A stretch of DNA of 64,000 nucleotides from Terriglobales bacterium. Lineage in GTDB: Bacteria > Acidobacteriota > Terriglobia > Terriglobales > Acidobacteriaceae. The stretch covers positions 186,001 through 250,000 of the forward strand of contig DATMXP010000024.1 in NCBI GenBank assembly GCA_035561515.1, in the 5' to 3' direction. A model generated the notes under the pieces. The model was given only the letters and a program-made list of their open reading frames with translations. It was not told where the DNA came from and did not search any database. Below are positions 26,334 through 35,600 of this stretch, piece by piece (position 1 is the first letter of the stretch; each line of letters starts with the position of its first letter). The position numbers were made by a program, and so were the translations under genes.

Positions 26334-26883
26334 CGCGGTCCTGCCGATAACGCCACACCAGAAACGCCACACAGCCGATCATTCCGATCCAGCCGAGGGT
26401 CCTGACATAGTGGGCGATCTGAGTATCGCGGTCTAGGACTCCGAGGCGCGAAAAGATGTTGTACCAGTCGTGCATATTCTCGTCGCCCTCTCCACCTCCG
26501 ATGGCAACGAGCGGCAACGCCTGAGCGCGGGCATCGGCCATATACGTGGCCGTGTACAACAAATTTTCGAAAAAGAAGAACAACGCAAAGACAAATGCGG
26601 TGGTCTGGCGATGGAAGAAGAAGTAAGACGCTAACGCAAACGGCACGAGCCACTGAAGAATGGTCCCGCCCCACACGGCCGGCACTTCGCCTAAGTATCC
26701 GAATAAGGGATGCCCGCCCTCATGGATCACCAAATTGACGAAATCGATGAAGAGAAACTCGCCGTTTTTGGAAGCGGCGTAAAGCAAGAAGAGAACGTAG
26801 AAGAGACTCCATCCAATGACAGCGGTCATAGAAACGGGTCTCCACGGATGGTCTTCGAAGTACTCGCGCATTTCCGGGAGCAT
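26317..26883 (-). CDS. Membrane protein with HEGGH metalloprotease-like motif
   Basis: This 188-residue protein has about four hydrophobic segments. The motif VIHEGGHPLFGYLG near residue 53 has the HExxH form of M50-type zinc metalloproteases and follows the first membrane segment, as in that family. No clear NPDG-like third-ligand motif was found; GDENMHDWYNIF near residue 135 offers an Asp and a His that might serve. I do not recognise a named family. It converges on and overlaps the HAD gene by 17 bp, and the methyltransferase gene follows 56 bp downstream. Confidence 0.75.
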   Translation of the reverse strand: MLPEMREYFEDHPWRPVSMTAVIGWSLFYVLFLLYAASKNGEFLFIDFVNLVIHEGGHPLFGYLGEVPAVWGGTILQWLVPFALASYFFFHRQTTAFVFALFFFFENLLYTATYMADARAQALPLVAIGGGEGDENMHDWYNIFSRLGVLDRDTQIAHYVRTLGWIGMIGCVAFLVWRYRQDRATADA

Positions 26884-26939
26884 CGGCGAAAGAATAGTAC
26901 CGACTCGAGCCGCAAACCAAGAGACGATTCAGGTACGGG

Positions 26940-27797
26940 TCAGGAGCGATCCTTGATGGAAAGAATCATCGTTCCCTCCGTACAGACCTGGCCGAAAAAT
27001 CTCAGTAACGGGTTCGATCGTATGGCGCCCACGACCACCTTCGCGGCAAGTCCTTTGTTGGAGGTGTCCATCATTTGAAAACGATCGAGGGATCGGAATC
27101 CCTTTTTTGCCAGATAGGACTGTAGCTCGTAAAACGAAAACCAGTTCACAGCGGGATACAGAGCATAATTCGCCAGTTCCGGCCGCGTAGTGACGGCTGC
27201 CTTCTCGTAACGGCGCTTCCACTTCCCGGGGTACCAGCTATAGAGCGGCAAAGTGAACTCCTGCTGCTTGGGACACAAGCAGTTGCTGGTGGTCATATAG
27301 AGTATGCCGCCGGGTTTCACGACGCGCGCAAACTCGTTGACGCAGCTTTGCCAATCAGCGACGTGCTCGATCAGTTCGAGAGCGATACAGATGTCCATCG
27401 ACTCGTCGGCCCAGGGAAGTTTGGTAGCTGTCCCAACCTGGAAGTCGACCTTGAAACCACGCTCAGCAGCACGCTTGCGTCCCAACTCCAACAGAGGTTC
27501 GTTCACGTCCAGGGCGTGGACGACGTGCCCGACCTCTGCCCAAACGAGGCTCTGGGTTCCGGCGCCGCAACCGACGTCGGCCATTTGAAGCTGCTGCGTG
27601 ACAGGCCTGCCTTTGCCATAGATACGGAGCACGGTGTCGCGCACTCGGGAGAAGCGTCCGTACGCTTCCACCGTCTGGCTCTCTTTTGCGTAGTAGTCGT
27701 AAAAATTCTTATGACTGGCGTGATCAAACCCGGAACCCGTAGTTGTGGCTTCAATCCTGGTTCCGTTGGTTTCTACTGTCTTGTTCTCGCTCTGCAA
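26940..27797 (-). CDS. Class I SAM-dependent methyltransferase (UbiG/UbiE-like)
   Basis: The protein (285 residues) shows the SAM-binding motif I MADVGCGAGTQSLVWAE, an acidic motif II HALDVNEPLLELGRKRA, and motif IV MDICIALELIEHVADWQ followed by VVKPGGILYMTT. The N-terminal KNFYDYYAKESQTVEAYGRF resembles UbiG-type starts. The substrate is not evident; the C-terminal 90 residues are lineage-specific. It lies 151 bp downstream of the GalT-like gene, on the same strand. The role might be in a lipid or secondary metabolite pathway, which is inference only. Confidence 0.88.
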   Translation of the reverse strand: MQSENKTVETNGTRIEATTTGSGFDHASHKNFYDYYAKESQTVEAYGRFSRVRDTVLRIYGKGRPVTQQLQMADVGCGAGTQSLVWAEVGHVVHALDVNEPLLELGRKRAAERGFKVDFQVGTATKLPWADESMDICIALELIEHVADWQSCVNEFARVVKPGGILYMTTSNCLCPKQQEFTLPLYSWYPGKWKRRYEKAAVTTRPELANYALYPAVNWFSFYELQSYLAKKGFRSLDRFQMMDTSNKGLAAKVVVGAIRSNPLLRFFGQVCTEGTMILSIKDRS

Positions 27798-27948
27798 ATG
27801 TGCCCTCGCGACTGTAATACGCCAGAAGAAGATATCTCAGGCTGGCAGTCAATCCCCACGTATATTGTGATTCTAATTTGCCGTCCCCGGGGCAGCAATC
27901 GCACCAAAGGCCGTTCAGGTAGTAAATACCTTAGAAAACCCGGCAAAC

Positions 27949-28938
27949 TTACTCAACCACCACTTCCCGCAAGCGCGCAGCCGCGGTTTCTGAACTTACC
28001 GGAGTGAAATACACCTCCTTGAAGGTGTATGACTTCGATTTTCCGGGCAAGATGGGCAATATCTCAAGGTGCCAGTGGTAATCATCGTCAATGGTCTTCC
28101 AGTAACCTAGAACCGCACTCTTGTGCAGAGTGTTCGGCGACGTATGGAGTACCAGGTGGAATGAATCCGAGATTCCAAGCACCCGCCGCAGCGTTCTCCG
28201 CAATAGGGCCGCGAGATCCTTCACCGACGACTGGCGCGAGGTAATGCCGCGCTCGAACGAGGCCTCATGCGTCCTCGGCATAATCCAGACCTCATAGGGA
28301 ACCCGGGGAGCATACGGGCAAAGGCTTACGAAATCACCACGCACCTCTACGATCCGCAGAGCCTGACGCTGTTCCTGGGCAAGAATGTCGCAGAAGACAC
28401 AGCGCTCCTTCTGCTGGAAATATTCCTTGCCTGACCGCAGTTCGTACAGAATTCGTCGTGGCACAAAAGTAGTTGCCGTTATCTCCGAGACGGGGTGTTC
28501 GAAGTCTTGTCCGGCGTCCTGGCCGTAATTCTTGTACGCGGTGACGTACTTAAAACGGCGGTCGCGCTTCAGGTCATTAATGCGGCTGGCGATCAGTTGT
28601 AGATACTGCTCAATCTGCGCATCGCTCGCTTGCCACAACTGAACATCATGCTTGGGATTCTCGACCAGTATCTCGTGCGCGCCGACTGACTGCATCTTGT
28701 CGTAAAGCCCCTCGCCGATCCTTTGCGAATCGCCCTCAACGTGAAAGATAGGCTTTGGATGCACCACCGCTCGGGCTGACCACGGGTTTCCATCCAGTCC
28801 CGGCTGAGAGGAGATCACCTGCGTGGGGACCTTACTTTCAGCACAAAAACGACAGCCTCTTTCGTCCTTAGGAACAACGGCAGGATCGTCGCCCGTGATT
28901 ACCCACGAGCGCGTAATAGGATCTTTGCGGAGTTGCAT
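27949..28938 (-). CDS. Galactose-1-phosphate uridylyltransferase-like protein, altered active site
   Basis: The fold of GalT is plain: MQLRKDPITRSWVI at the start, zinc CxxC pairs at residues 29-32 and 180-183, YKNYGQDAGQDFEHP near residue 140, and the C-terminal YHWHLEILP at 287-295. In GalT the catalytic motif is HPHxQ, and its second His is the nucleophile. Here residues 148-152 read HPVSE, so both the nucleophile and the Gln are replaced; I checked the codons (CAC CCC GTC TCG GAG). It may have another nucleotide-sugar or binding role. The ATG at 28938 fits the family start, although a GTG six codons upstream is open. It is divergent from mutS. Confidence 0.8.
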   Translation of the reverse strand: MQLRKDPITRSWVITGDDPAVVPKDERGCRFCAESKVPTQVISSQPGLDGNPWSARAVVHPKPIFHVEGDSQRIGEGLYDKMQSVGAHEILVENPKHDVQLWQASDAQIEQYLQLIASRINDLKRDRRFKYVTAYKNYGQDAGQDFEHPVSEITATTFVPRRILYELRSGKEYFQQKERCVFCDILAQEQRQALRIVEVRGDFVSLCPYAPRVPYEVWIMPRTHEASFERGITSRQSSVKDLAALLRRTLRRVLGISDSFHLVLHTSPNTLHKSAVLGYWKTIDDDYHWHLEILPILPGKSKSYTFKEVYFTPVSSETAAARLREVVVE

Positions 28939-29026
28939 GATGCACAAGGAAAACACTTGCTGTGGTCCTCAGTCAACGTGTTCTCGTGCTTAGCCGCCAC
29001 GGTACTCGTTCCACAGGCTGGCTTGT

Positions 29027-29032
29027 TATAAT
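29027..29032 (+). promoter_or_regulatory. Possible -10 element of the mutS operon
   Basis: A perfect TATAAT lies 20 bp before the mutS ATG in the divergent spacer. No good -35 hexamer sits 16-18 bp upstream, so this is only a candidate. Confidence 0.35.
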
Positions 29033-29052
29033 CCGCCCAGTTTTCTTTGCTG

Positions 29053-31749
29053 ATGAGCGATCCTTCCACTCCTTCTTCATCCCCGGAGAACGCAGCTACT
29101 CCGTCGACACCTGCGCTGTCGCTCGACTCGGCGGGAACACCGCTTATGCGTCAGTACGCAGCGGTGAAGAAGCAGCATCCCAACGCGCTATTGTTCTTCC
29201 GGTTGGGTGACTTCTACGAGCTTTTCTTCGACGACGCGGTGGTCGCCTCGAAAGAACTTCAGATCACGTTAACCTCGCGCAACAAAGAAAAGGGAGTGGC
29301 AGTACCCATGTGCGGGGTTCCGTACCACGCGGCGGAAGGCTACATCGCCAAACTGATCCGCAAGGGCTTCAAGGTCGCGGTCTGTGAGCAGGTGGAGGAC
29401 CCGAAGGTCGCAAAGAAGCTAGTACGCCGGGAAGTTACGCGCGTCGTTACCCCCGGAACCGCTGCCGACAGTGCACTTGGAGCGGAGGAAAACAACTTTC
29501 TAGCCGCCGTTTGCAGAGGGACATCGAAAGGAAGTGTGGTAGCAGGATTCGCTGCGCTCGACCTCTCCACGGGCGAATTCCGTGCAACAGAGTTCTCCGG
29601 GGACGACGCGGAAAAGCGCATATGGGACGAGCTTGAGCAACTAAAGCCACGCGAGGTGTTGTTCGCGAGTTCCCTGCCCTTGTTTGAGGTGGGCGTACGA
29701 TCGGGCGCATCGGCACAGTTACCCTGGGCGCAAACGCCCCTTGAGGATTGGGTCTTCGCGCCTGACTACTCTATCCCGCTAGTCGAGAACCATTTCGGGG
29801 TACTGTCCCTGGAGGGATTTGGGCTGGCAGGAAAGTCGGCGGCAGCGACGGCAGCAGGTGCTGTTCTCCACTACGTTCGCTCCACCCAGCGCGGCACGCT
29901 CGAGCACGTGGACCGCATCGGGTTTTATGAACGGCAGCAATGCCTGGTGCTGGATGTAGTGACGGTCCGCAATCTGGAACTGGCAGAACCGCTCTTTGCG
30001 AGTTCCGGAGACGCGGTCACGCTGTTCCGTTGTCTCGACGCGACACTGACGCCCATGGGCAAGCGCCTGCTGCGCTCGTGGATGTTGCGGCCATCCATCG
30101 ATCTCGCGGAAATCAACCAGCGGCTTGACGCGGTTCAGGAACTTACCGGAAACCTGATGCATCGCGAGGAACTGCGACGGGCGTTGGACGGGATCTTCGA
30201 TATCGAGCGACTGCTGAGCCGCGTGACTCTTGAGACGGCCAATGCCCGCGATGTACTTGGGCTTGCCGCGTCACTAGCCAAGATTCCGCCGCTCCGTACG
30301 GTACTGGCGCGCTTCGTTAGCGAGCGGCTGAAGCTTCAATACGAATCCATAGACGACCTTTCCGACCTCCGGGATCGAATTCAGCGGACGATCGTTCCTG
30401 AGCCTCCGATCACGTTCGCCGACGGCGGAGTTATCGCCTCCGGCGTGGACGCCGCACTCGACGAGTTGCGCACGCTGTCACGCGACAGTAAGCAATATTT
30501 GGCCCAAGTGGAGGAACGCGAACGCCAGCGCACGGGAATTTCGTCCCTTAAGGTCAAGTTCAATTCCGTTTTCGGCTACTACATCGAGATTTCCAAGGCG
30601 AACCTGCATCTTGCATCGTCCGATTACGAGCGCAAGCAAACGCTGGTGAATGCCGAGCGTTTTACTACGCCGGAACTAAAGGAGTACGAGTCGAAGATCC
30701 TTGATGCGCAGGAGAAGATCGTGGAGATTGAGCGCCGGATCTTCACCGAACTGCGCACGGCCATCGCAGCGGAAGCGCGCCGGATTCGCCGAACTGCCAT
30801 GGGGCTCGCCGAAGTGGACGTGCTCGCCTGCTTCGCGCACCTTGCGACGGTACGCAACTACTGCCGCCCAATTCTTGATGAGGGTGGCGACCTTGAGATC
30901 GTAGAAGGCCGGCATCCGGTGGTCGAGGTGCAGGAACTCGCAGGTGCCGAGCGGTTCGTCCCCAATGATCTATATCTGAATTCCACCACCCACAGCATCC
31001 TTGTGCTGACTGGGCCAAACATGGGCGGCAAGAGTACCTACCTTCGCCAGACTGCGCTGATCACGATCATGGCTCAGATGGGTTCTTTTGTGCCTGCACG
31101 CAAGGCACGCCTCGGAGTGGTTGACCGCATCTTTACGCGCATCGGCGCCAGTGACAACCTTGCCCGCGGTCGATCAACTTTCATGGTCGAGATGACTGAG
31201 ACCGCCGCGATTTTGAACACCGCCACGGCGAGGTCCCTGATCCTGCTCGATGAAATCGGGCGCGGCACTGCTACATATGACGGTCTGGCGATCGCGTGGT
31301 CGGCAGTCGAGTATATCCACCAGCGGACGCGAGCAAAAACGTTGTTCGCCACTCACTACCACGAACTGACGGACCTGGCCGACCGCCTGTCAGGCGTGAA
31401 GAACTTCCACGTATCGGTGAAGGAGAGCGCCGGGGGAATCGTCTTCCTCCGGAAGGTGGAGCCCGGTCCGGCGGACAAAAGTTACGGCATCGAGGTTGCA
31501 AAGCTGGCAGGTCTGCCGGCCGCGGTTATCGAGCGAGCACGGGAGGTCCTCTCCGAGCACGAGGATGCCGAACGGCGTGCCTCTGAGCATCTAGCCAGCG
31601 AGCCTAGTGAACCGCGCTCACTTCAGCTGACGATGTTTACGCCGTTGTCACAGAAGATCGTCGACCGCTTGCGAGATACTGACGTGAACAATTTGACCCC
31701 GCTCGAGGCACTCAACCTGCTGAACGAGCTGAAAAAGCAAATCGGATGA
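29053..31749 (+). CDS. mutS: DNA mismatch repair protein MutS
   Basis: MutS binds mismatches and uses ATP to recruit repair. The mismatch-binding [15 protein letters not shown] lies near residue 50. The clamp and lever domains follow. The ATPase domain has Walker [15 protein letters not shown], the [17 protein letters not shown]alker B region, and [11 protein letters not shown]. The last residues form the dimerising helix-turn-helix ([16 protein letters not shown]). It is 898 residues. The ATG at 29053 is preferred to a TTG two codons upstream. Its stop overlaps the nagZ start by 4 bp (ATGA), so mutS leads a four-gene operon. Confidence 0.97.
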   Translation: MSDPSTPSSSPENAATPSTPALSLDSAGTPLMRQYAAVKKQHPNALLFFRLGDFYELFFDDAVVASKELQITLTSRNKEKGVAVPMCGVPYHAAEGYIAKLIRKGFKVAVCEQVEDPKVAKKLVRREVTRVVTPGTAADSALGAEENNFLAAVCRGTSKGSVVAGFAALDLSTGEFRATEFSGDDAEKRIWDELEQLKPREVLFASSLPLFEVGVRSGASAQLPWAQTPLEDWVFAPDYSIPLVENHFGVLSLEGFGLAGKSAAATAAGAVLHYVRSTQRGTLEHVDRIGFYERQQCLVLDVVTVRNLELAEPLFASSGDAVTLFRCLDATLTPMGKRLLRSWMLRPSIDLAEINQRLDAVQELTGNLMHREELRRALDGIFDIERLLSRVTLETANARDVLGLAASLAKIPPLRTVLARFVSERLKLQYESIDDLSDLRDRIQRTIVPEPPITFADGGVIASGVDAALDELRTLSRDSKQYLAQVEERERQRTGISSLKVKFNSVFGYYIEISKANLHLASSDYERKQTLVNAERFTTPELKEYESKILDAQEKIVEIERRIFTELRTAIAAEARRIRRTAMGLAEVDVLACFAHLATVRNYCRPILDEGGDLEIVEGRHPVVEVQELAGAERFVPNDLYLNSTTHSILVLTGPNMGGKSTYLRQTALITIMAQMGSFVPARKARLGVVDRIFTRIGASDNLARGRSTFMVEMTETAAILNTATARSLILLDEIGRGTATYDGLAIAWSAVEYIHQRTRAKTLFATHYHELTDLADRLSGVKNFHVSVKESAGGIVFLRKVEPGPADKSYGIEVAKLAGLPAAVIERAREVLSEHEDAERRASEHLASEPSEPRSLQLTMFTPLSQKIVDRLRDTDVNNLTPLEALNLLNELKKQIG

Positions 31750-32852
31750 CCAAACTCGATCTCAGAAGACAAGTTGGACAGCTACTGATCATGGGCTTTG
31801 ACGGAACAGAGATGTCGCCCAAGCTTCGTACCATGATCTCGACCCTGCAGCCGGGAGGCGTGATCCTGTTCCGCCGCAATATTGAACAGGCGCAGCAGAC
31901 CTACGAGCTGGTTCGGGAATGCCGCAAGCTGACGAAGATCCCGGCCTATTTGTGCGTGGACCTGGAAGGCGGAACCGTTGATCGGCTGCGTGACCTTGTT
32001 GCTCCCGCTCCTGCCCTGGCCGATGTGGTCGCTTGTGGACAAAAGAGACTTGTCCGGAAGCATGGGAGGATCCTGGCGGATGAGTGCCGTGCGTTTGGGT
32101 TCAATGTGGATTTCGCTCCCGTGCTGGACTTACGCTTCGAAGCATCGAAGAGTGTCCTGACCACTCGTACGGTTTCCGCCGATCCTAAACAAACGATTCT
32201 CTATGCCCGCGAACTGCTGGCTGGATTGAAAGACGGTGGGGTGATCGGATGTGGTAAGCACTTCCCCGGTCTTGGCGAAGCGAATCTCGACACCCATCAC
32301 GAACTGCCGTCCATCGATAAGCCGTGGAAGAAGCTATTGAACGAAGACCTGGTTCCGTACCGTCAGATGCGTAAGGAACTGCCTTTCGTAATGGTGGCGC
32401 ATGTGGCGTATCCCGATGTCACCAAGGACAACACGCCTGCTTCGGTGTCGAAGAAGTGGATCACCGACATCCTGAAGAAGAAAATCGGCTACAAAGGCCT
32501 GGTCATCAGTGACGACCTTGAGATGGGCGGCGTGCAATCGGCCATGCCAATTGAGCAGGCCGCCGTCGAGACAATTCGCGCCGGGGCAGATATCTACCTT
32601 GTCTGCCACAACGAAGCGTTTGTCTGGAAGTGCTTTGAGGCTGTGCTTACGACCGCGGAGAAGGACAAGAAGTTCGCGAAGTTGGTAAGCGCGGCGGCCA
32701 CGAAGGTCCTGAAGGCCAAGAGCAAACAGAAGAAGCAGTTAGCGGCAATGGCTAAGGCGCCCACACAGAAGACGATCGACCGGTTACGCCGGCAGATCTG
32801 GGAATTCACAGAGGAGATCCGCTTGGATGCTGCCGCGAAGGAGCAAGCATGA
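31746..32852 (+). CDS. nagZ: Beta-N-acetylhexosaminidase, GH3 family (NagZ-like)
   Basis: NagZ releases GlcNAc from GlcNAc-anhydroMurNAc peptides in cell-wall recycling. The GH3 barrel begins with [28 protein letters not shown] and [12 protein letters not shown] follow. The His-Asp catalytic loop is [19 protein letters not shown], and the nucleophile Asp is in [11 protein letters not shown]. The protein is 368 residues with no signal peptide, so it acts in the cytoplasm. A basic Lys/Ala-rich helix ends the protein. It overlaps mutS and anmK by 4 bp each. The direct neighbour anmK acts on the next product of the same pathway, which strengthens the assignment. Confidence 0.93.
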   Translation: MTKLDLRRQVGQLLIMGFDGTEMSPKLRTMISTLQPGGVILFRRNIEQAQQTYELVRECRKLTKIPAYLCVDLEGGTVDRLRDLVAPAPALADVVACGQKRLVRKHGRILADECRAFGFNVDFAPVLDLRFEASKSVLTTRTVSADPKQTILYARELLAGLKDGGVIGCGKHFPGLGEANLDTHHELPSIDKPWKKLLNEDLVPYRQMRKELPFVMVAHVAYPDVTKDNTPASVSKKWITDILKKKIGYKGLVISDDLEMGGVQSAMPIEQAAVETIRAGADIYLVCHNEAFVWKCFEAVLTTAEKDKKFAKLVSAAATKVLKAKSKQKKQLAAMAKAPTQKTIDRLRRQIWEFTEEIRLDAAAKEQA

Positions 32853-34012
32853 TCGTAGCGGGCATTATGAGTGGGACTTCCGCCGACGGCATCAATGTTG
32901 CGATCGTTCGGCTTGAAGACCATGATTTCGAAACGAAGCTCGATTTCGTCCTACATAAAGAATTTCCGTTTCCAGCTAATGTACGCAAGTTCATCCTTTC
33001 GGTGATGAATGCCGAGGCCAAGGTGGCCGACCTGGCACGATTGAACGTTCTGCTAGGCGAACTTTACGCGGAAGCGTTCGCAAAGACGGCCAGTGAGGCG
33101 CAGGCTGGCGTGTCCGTGATCGGTTGTCACGGGCAAACGATCTACCATCAGGGAGAAAAGAAGAACTTTCTCGGTCGCCCAATCGCTGCAACCTGGCAAA
33201 CGGGCGAAGGCGCCGTACTGGCAGCACGCACCGGAATCCCAGTGGTGTCCGACTTCCGCCAGGCCGACATGGCTGCCGGCGGAAAGGGCGCCCCGCTGGT
33301 CCCCTTCCTCGACTACATGCTGTACCGCCATCCGCAGCGCGGGCGTATTGTGCAGAACATTGGTGGCATTGCCAATCTCTCGGCAATACCCGCCGGAACG
33401 GGTGCCGGGTCGGGGCCTCGGCCGGAACGCGTCATCGCATTTGATACCGGTCCGGGGAACATGGTCATTGACGGCGTGATGGAGCGTCTATTCCACCGCC
33501 CGTTCGACGAAAACGGTAAGGTCGCTGCCAAAGGAACGATTCTCGAATCTGTCCTGAAGAAGCTGATGCGGGCTTCGTTTTTCCGGACCTCGCCACCCAA
33601 GACCGCCGGCCGCGAGGAGTTCGGCCGCGAGTACGTGGAACAGTTCGTCCGTGCGTGCGGCAAGGCCAAACGCGAGGATGTCGTCGCTACCGCGACCGCG
33701 TTAACTGCACGTACTATATCCGCAGCAATCCGCGATTTCCTGCCGATTTCACTCCATGACAGCCATGGGTACAAGGACATGATCGTTTCCGGAGGAGGAA
33801 GCCGGAACTGCACACTCGTCCAAATGTTGAGGGAATTGCTCCCCGAACTGGAAATCAAGACGTCAGATGCTTACGGCCTTCCGTCCGAAGCCAAGGAGGC
33901 AGTCGCTTTTGCCGTGCTGGCCTATCAAACCTGGCACCGGGCGCCGTCGAGCATCCCCTCGGCGACAGGAGCCGATTACCCTGCGGTCCTCGGCAAGATA
34001 TCCTACCCATGA
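32849..34012 (+). CDS. anmK: Anhydro-N-acetylmuramic acid kinase
   Basis: AnmK opens and phosphorylates 1,6-anhydro-MurNAc to MurNAc-6-phosphate with ATP. The N-terminal phosphate loop is AGIMSGTSADGINVAIV. Further signatures are VIGCHGQTIYHQ, TGIPVVSDFRQADMAAGG with APLVPFLDYML, QNIGGIANLSAIP, AFDTGPGNMVIDG and MIVSGGGSRN. The length of 387 residues is standard. Four-base overlaps join it to nagZ and to the substrate-binding protein gene. MurQ, the following enzyme of the E. coli route, is not in the window. Confidence 0.96.
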   Translation: MIVAGIMSGTSADGINVAIVRLEDHDFETKLDFVLHKEFPFPANVRKFILSVMNAEAKVADLARLNVLLGELYAEAFAKTASEAQAGVSVIGCHGQTIYHQGEKKNFLGRPIAATWQTGEGAVLAARTGIPVVSDFRQADMAAGGKGAPLVPFLDYMLYRHPQRGRIVQNIGGIANLSAIPAGTGAGSGPRPERVIAFDTGPGNMVIDGVMERLFHRPFDENGKVAAKGTILESVLKKLMRASFFRTSPPKTAGREEFGREYVEQFVRACGKAKREDVVATATALTARTISAAIRDFLPISLHDSHGYKDMIVSGGGSRNCTLVQMLRELLPELEIKTSDAYGLPSEAKEAVAFAVLAYQTWHRAPSSIPSATGADYPAVLGKISYP

Positions 34013-35535
34013 TGTGGGTCCGCCATTTTGCCGTCGCGTTAATGGGACTGCTTTCGCTGAGTCTCTGCTCGTGCGCGAGCAAGCCTGACGCCGACACTCT
34101 CGTCGTCATCATCGAAAGCAGTCCAAATAACCTCGATCCGCGTGTCGGAATCGATGCACAATCGGAACGCATCGGCGGCGTGATCTTCGACGCGCTTGTC
34201 CACCGCGATGATCACTTCAATCTGCATCCTTGGCTGGCGGAAAGCTGGGAAATTCCCGATCCCCTCACCTACGTCTTTCACATCCGGCGCGGCGTGAAGT
34301 TTCACGACGGACGTCCTCTTACCGCTCGCGACGTGAAATGGACGCTGGAGACCGTTTACACCGGCAAGATTCGCACGGCGAAGACAAGTACGTTTCGCTT
34401 CATCGATCGGATTGATACACCGGACGATTACACGGTCGTGGTTCATCTCAAAGAGCCGTTTGCGACGCTGCTGTGGAACCTGTCCGACGGCGCGATTGGC
34501 ATTGTCCCTGAAGGCGCCGACGACAAATTCGGCACCAAGCCGGTTGGTACCGGACCGTTTCGTTTCGTCAGTGCCGAACAGGATAAGGACGTCGTTATCG
34601 AACGCAATGAGGACTACTGGGCGCACAAGGCAAAGCTGAAGAGGGTTCGCTTCGCCGTGGTTCCTGATACCACCACGCGCGCCCTTGAGTTACGCAAAGG
34701 CAGCGCAGACATCGCGATCAACGCGCTCAACCCAGACATGATCGTCGCCATGCGTACAGATCCCACCATCAAGCTGATGCAGGGGCCTGGCACGATCTAC
34801 AGCTATGTGGCGATGAACCTGCGAGATCCGATACTGAAAGACGTGCGCGTGCGACAGGCGCTTGCGTATGCGATGGATCGCGGGCCGTTGATTCATTACT
34901 TGTGGCGCGATCTTGCCCGTCCTGCAAAAAGCGTGTTGCCTCCGCAGCACTGGGCCTATAACGGAAACGTCCCGGACTATCCCCATGACGCTGCGAAGGC
35001 TCGCGCCCTCCTAGACGCGGCTGGGTTTCCTCTGAAGAACGGCGTTCGCTTCCACCTCACGATGAAAACTTCCACCGAGGAGTCCACACGCCTGCTTGCC
35101 GCTGTGCTCCAACAGCAGCTACGGGAAGTGGGCATCGTGCTCGATATCCGCACCTTTGAATTCGCCACGTTCTTTGCCGACGTGCAGAAGGGCGCTTTCC
35201 AGCTTTACTCGCTGCGTTGGATTGGCGGGAACCAGGATCCCGATATTTTCGAGTATGTCTTTGAGTCCAGCAGCATTCCACCGAAGCGCGCAAACCGGGG
35301 TTATTACTCAAACCCGCGCATCGACGAGTTACTCGCACAGGCACGTAAAGAGATCGATCAGGAGAAACGCAAAACAATCTTCTTCGAAGTGCAGCAGATT
35401 CTGGCAAACGATCTGCCCTACATCAATCTCTGGTACATGGATAACGTAATCGCTTATCGCCCGCGGGTGAAGAACCTGAAGCTGAATCCGTCGGGCAACT
35501 TTGATTTCCTCAAAGAAGCGGAATTAGCTCCGTAG
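34009..35535 (+). CDS. Peptide-type ABC transporter substrate-binding lipoprotein (SBP family 5)
   Basis: The signal peptide ends in LCSC, a lipobox, so the mature protein is probably anchored by the second Cys. The family 5 fold follows: NNLDPRVGIDAQSERIGGVIFDALV, LAESWEIPDPLTYVFHIRRGVKF, ARDVKWTLETVY, FRFVSAEQDKDVVIERNEDYW and DLPYINLWYMDN. Such proteins deliver oligopeptides to Opp/Dpp permeases. No permease gene is next to it. Its place after nagZ and anmK suggests murein peptide uptake as with MppA, but this is inference. It is 508 residues. A double ATG at 34009/34012 overlaps the anmK stop. Confidence 0.9.
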   Translation: MMWVRHFAVALMGLLSLSLCSCASKPDADTLVVIIESSPNNLDPRVGIDAQSERIGGVIFDALVHRDDHFNLHPWLAESWEIPDPLTYVFHIRRGVKFHDGRPLTARDVKWTLETVYTGKIRTAKTSTFRFIDRIDTPDDYTVVVHLKEPFATLLWNLSDGAIGIVPEGADDKFGTKPVGTGPFRFVSAEQDKDVVIERNEDYWAHKAKLKRVRFAVVPDTTTRALELRKGSADIAINALNPDMIVAMRTDPTIKLMQGPGTIYSYVAMNLRDPILKDVRVRQALAYAMDRGPLIHYLWRDLARPAKSVLPPQHWAYNGNVPDYPHDAAKARALLDAAGFPLKNGVRFHLTMKTSTEESTRLLAAVLQQQLREVGIVLDIRTFEFATFFADVQKGAFQLYSLRWIGGNQDPDIFEYVFESSSIPPKRANRGYYSNPRIDELLAQARKEIDQEKRKTIFFEVQQILANDLPYINLWYMDNVIAYRPRVKNLKLNPSGNFDFLKEAELAP

Positions 35536-35541
35536 CCAAAG

Positions 35542-35572
35542 AAAAAGCCGGAGAATATCTCTATCCTCCGGC
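35542..35572 (-). terminator. Terminator of the large exported protein gene
   Basis: The minus strand has stem GCCGGAG / CTCCGGC (35572-35566 with 35553-35547) followed by TTTTT at 35546-35542. It sits 28 bp past the stop at 35601 and between two converging genes, so it may also slow transcription from the plus-strand operon. Confidence 0.8.
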
Positions 35573-35600
35573 ACAATCAACATCTCAACAAGACTCTGCC

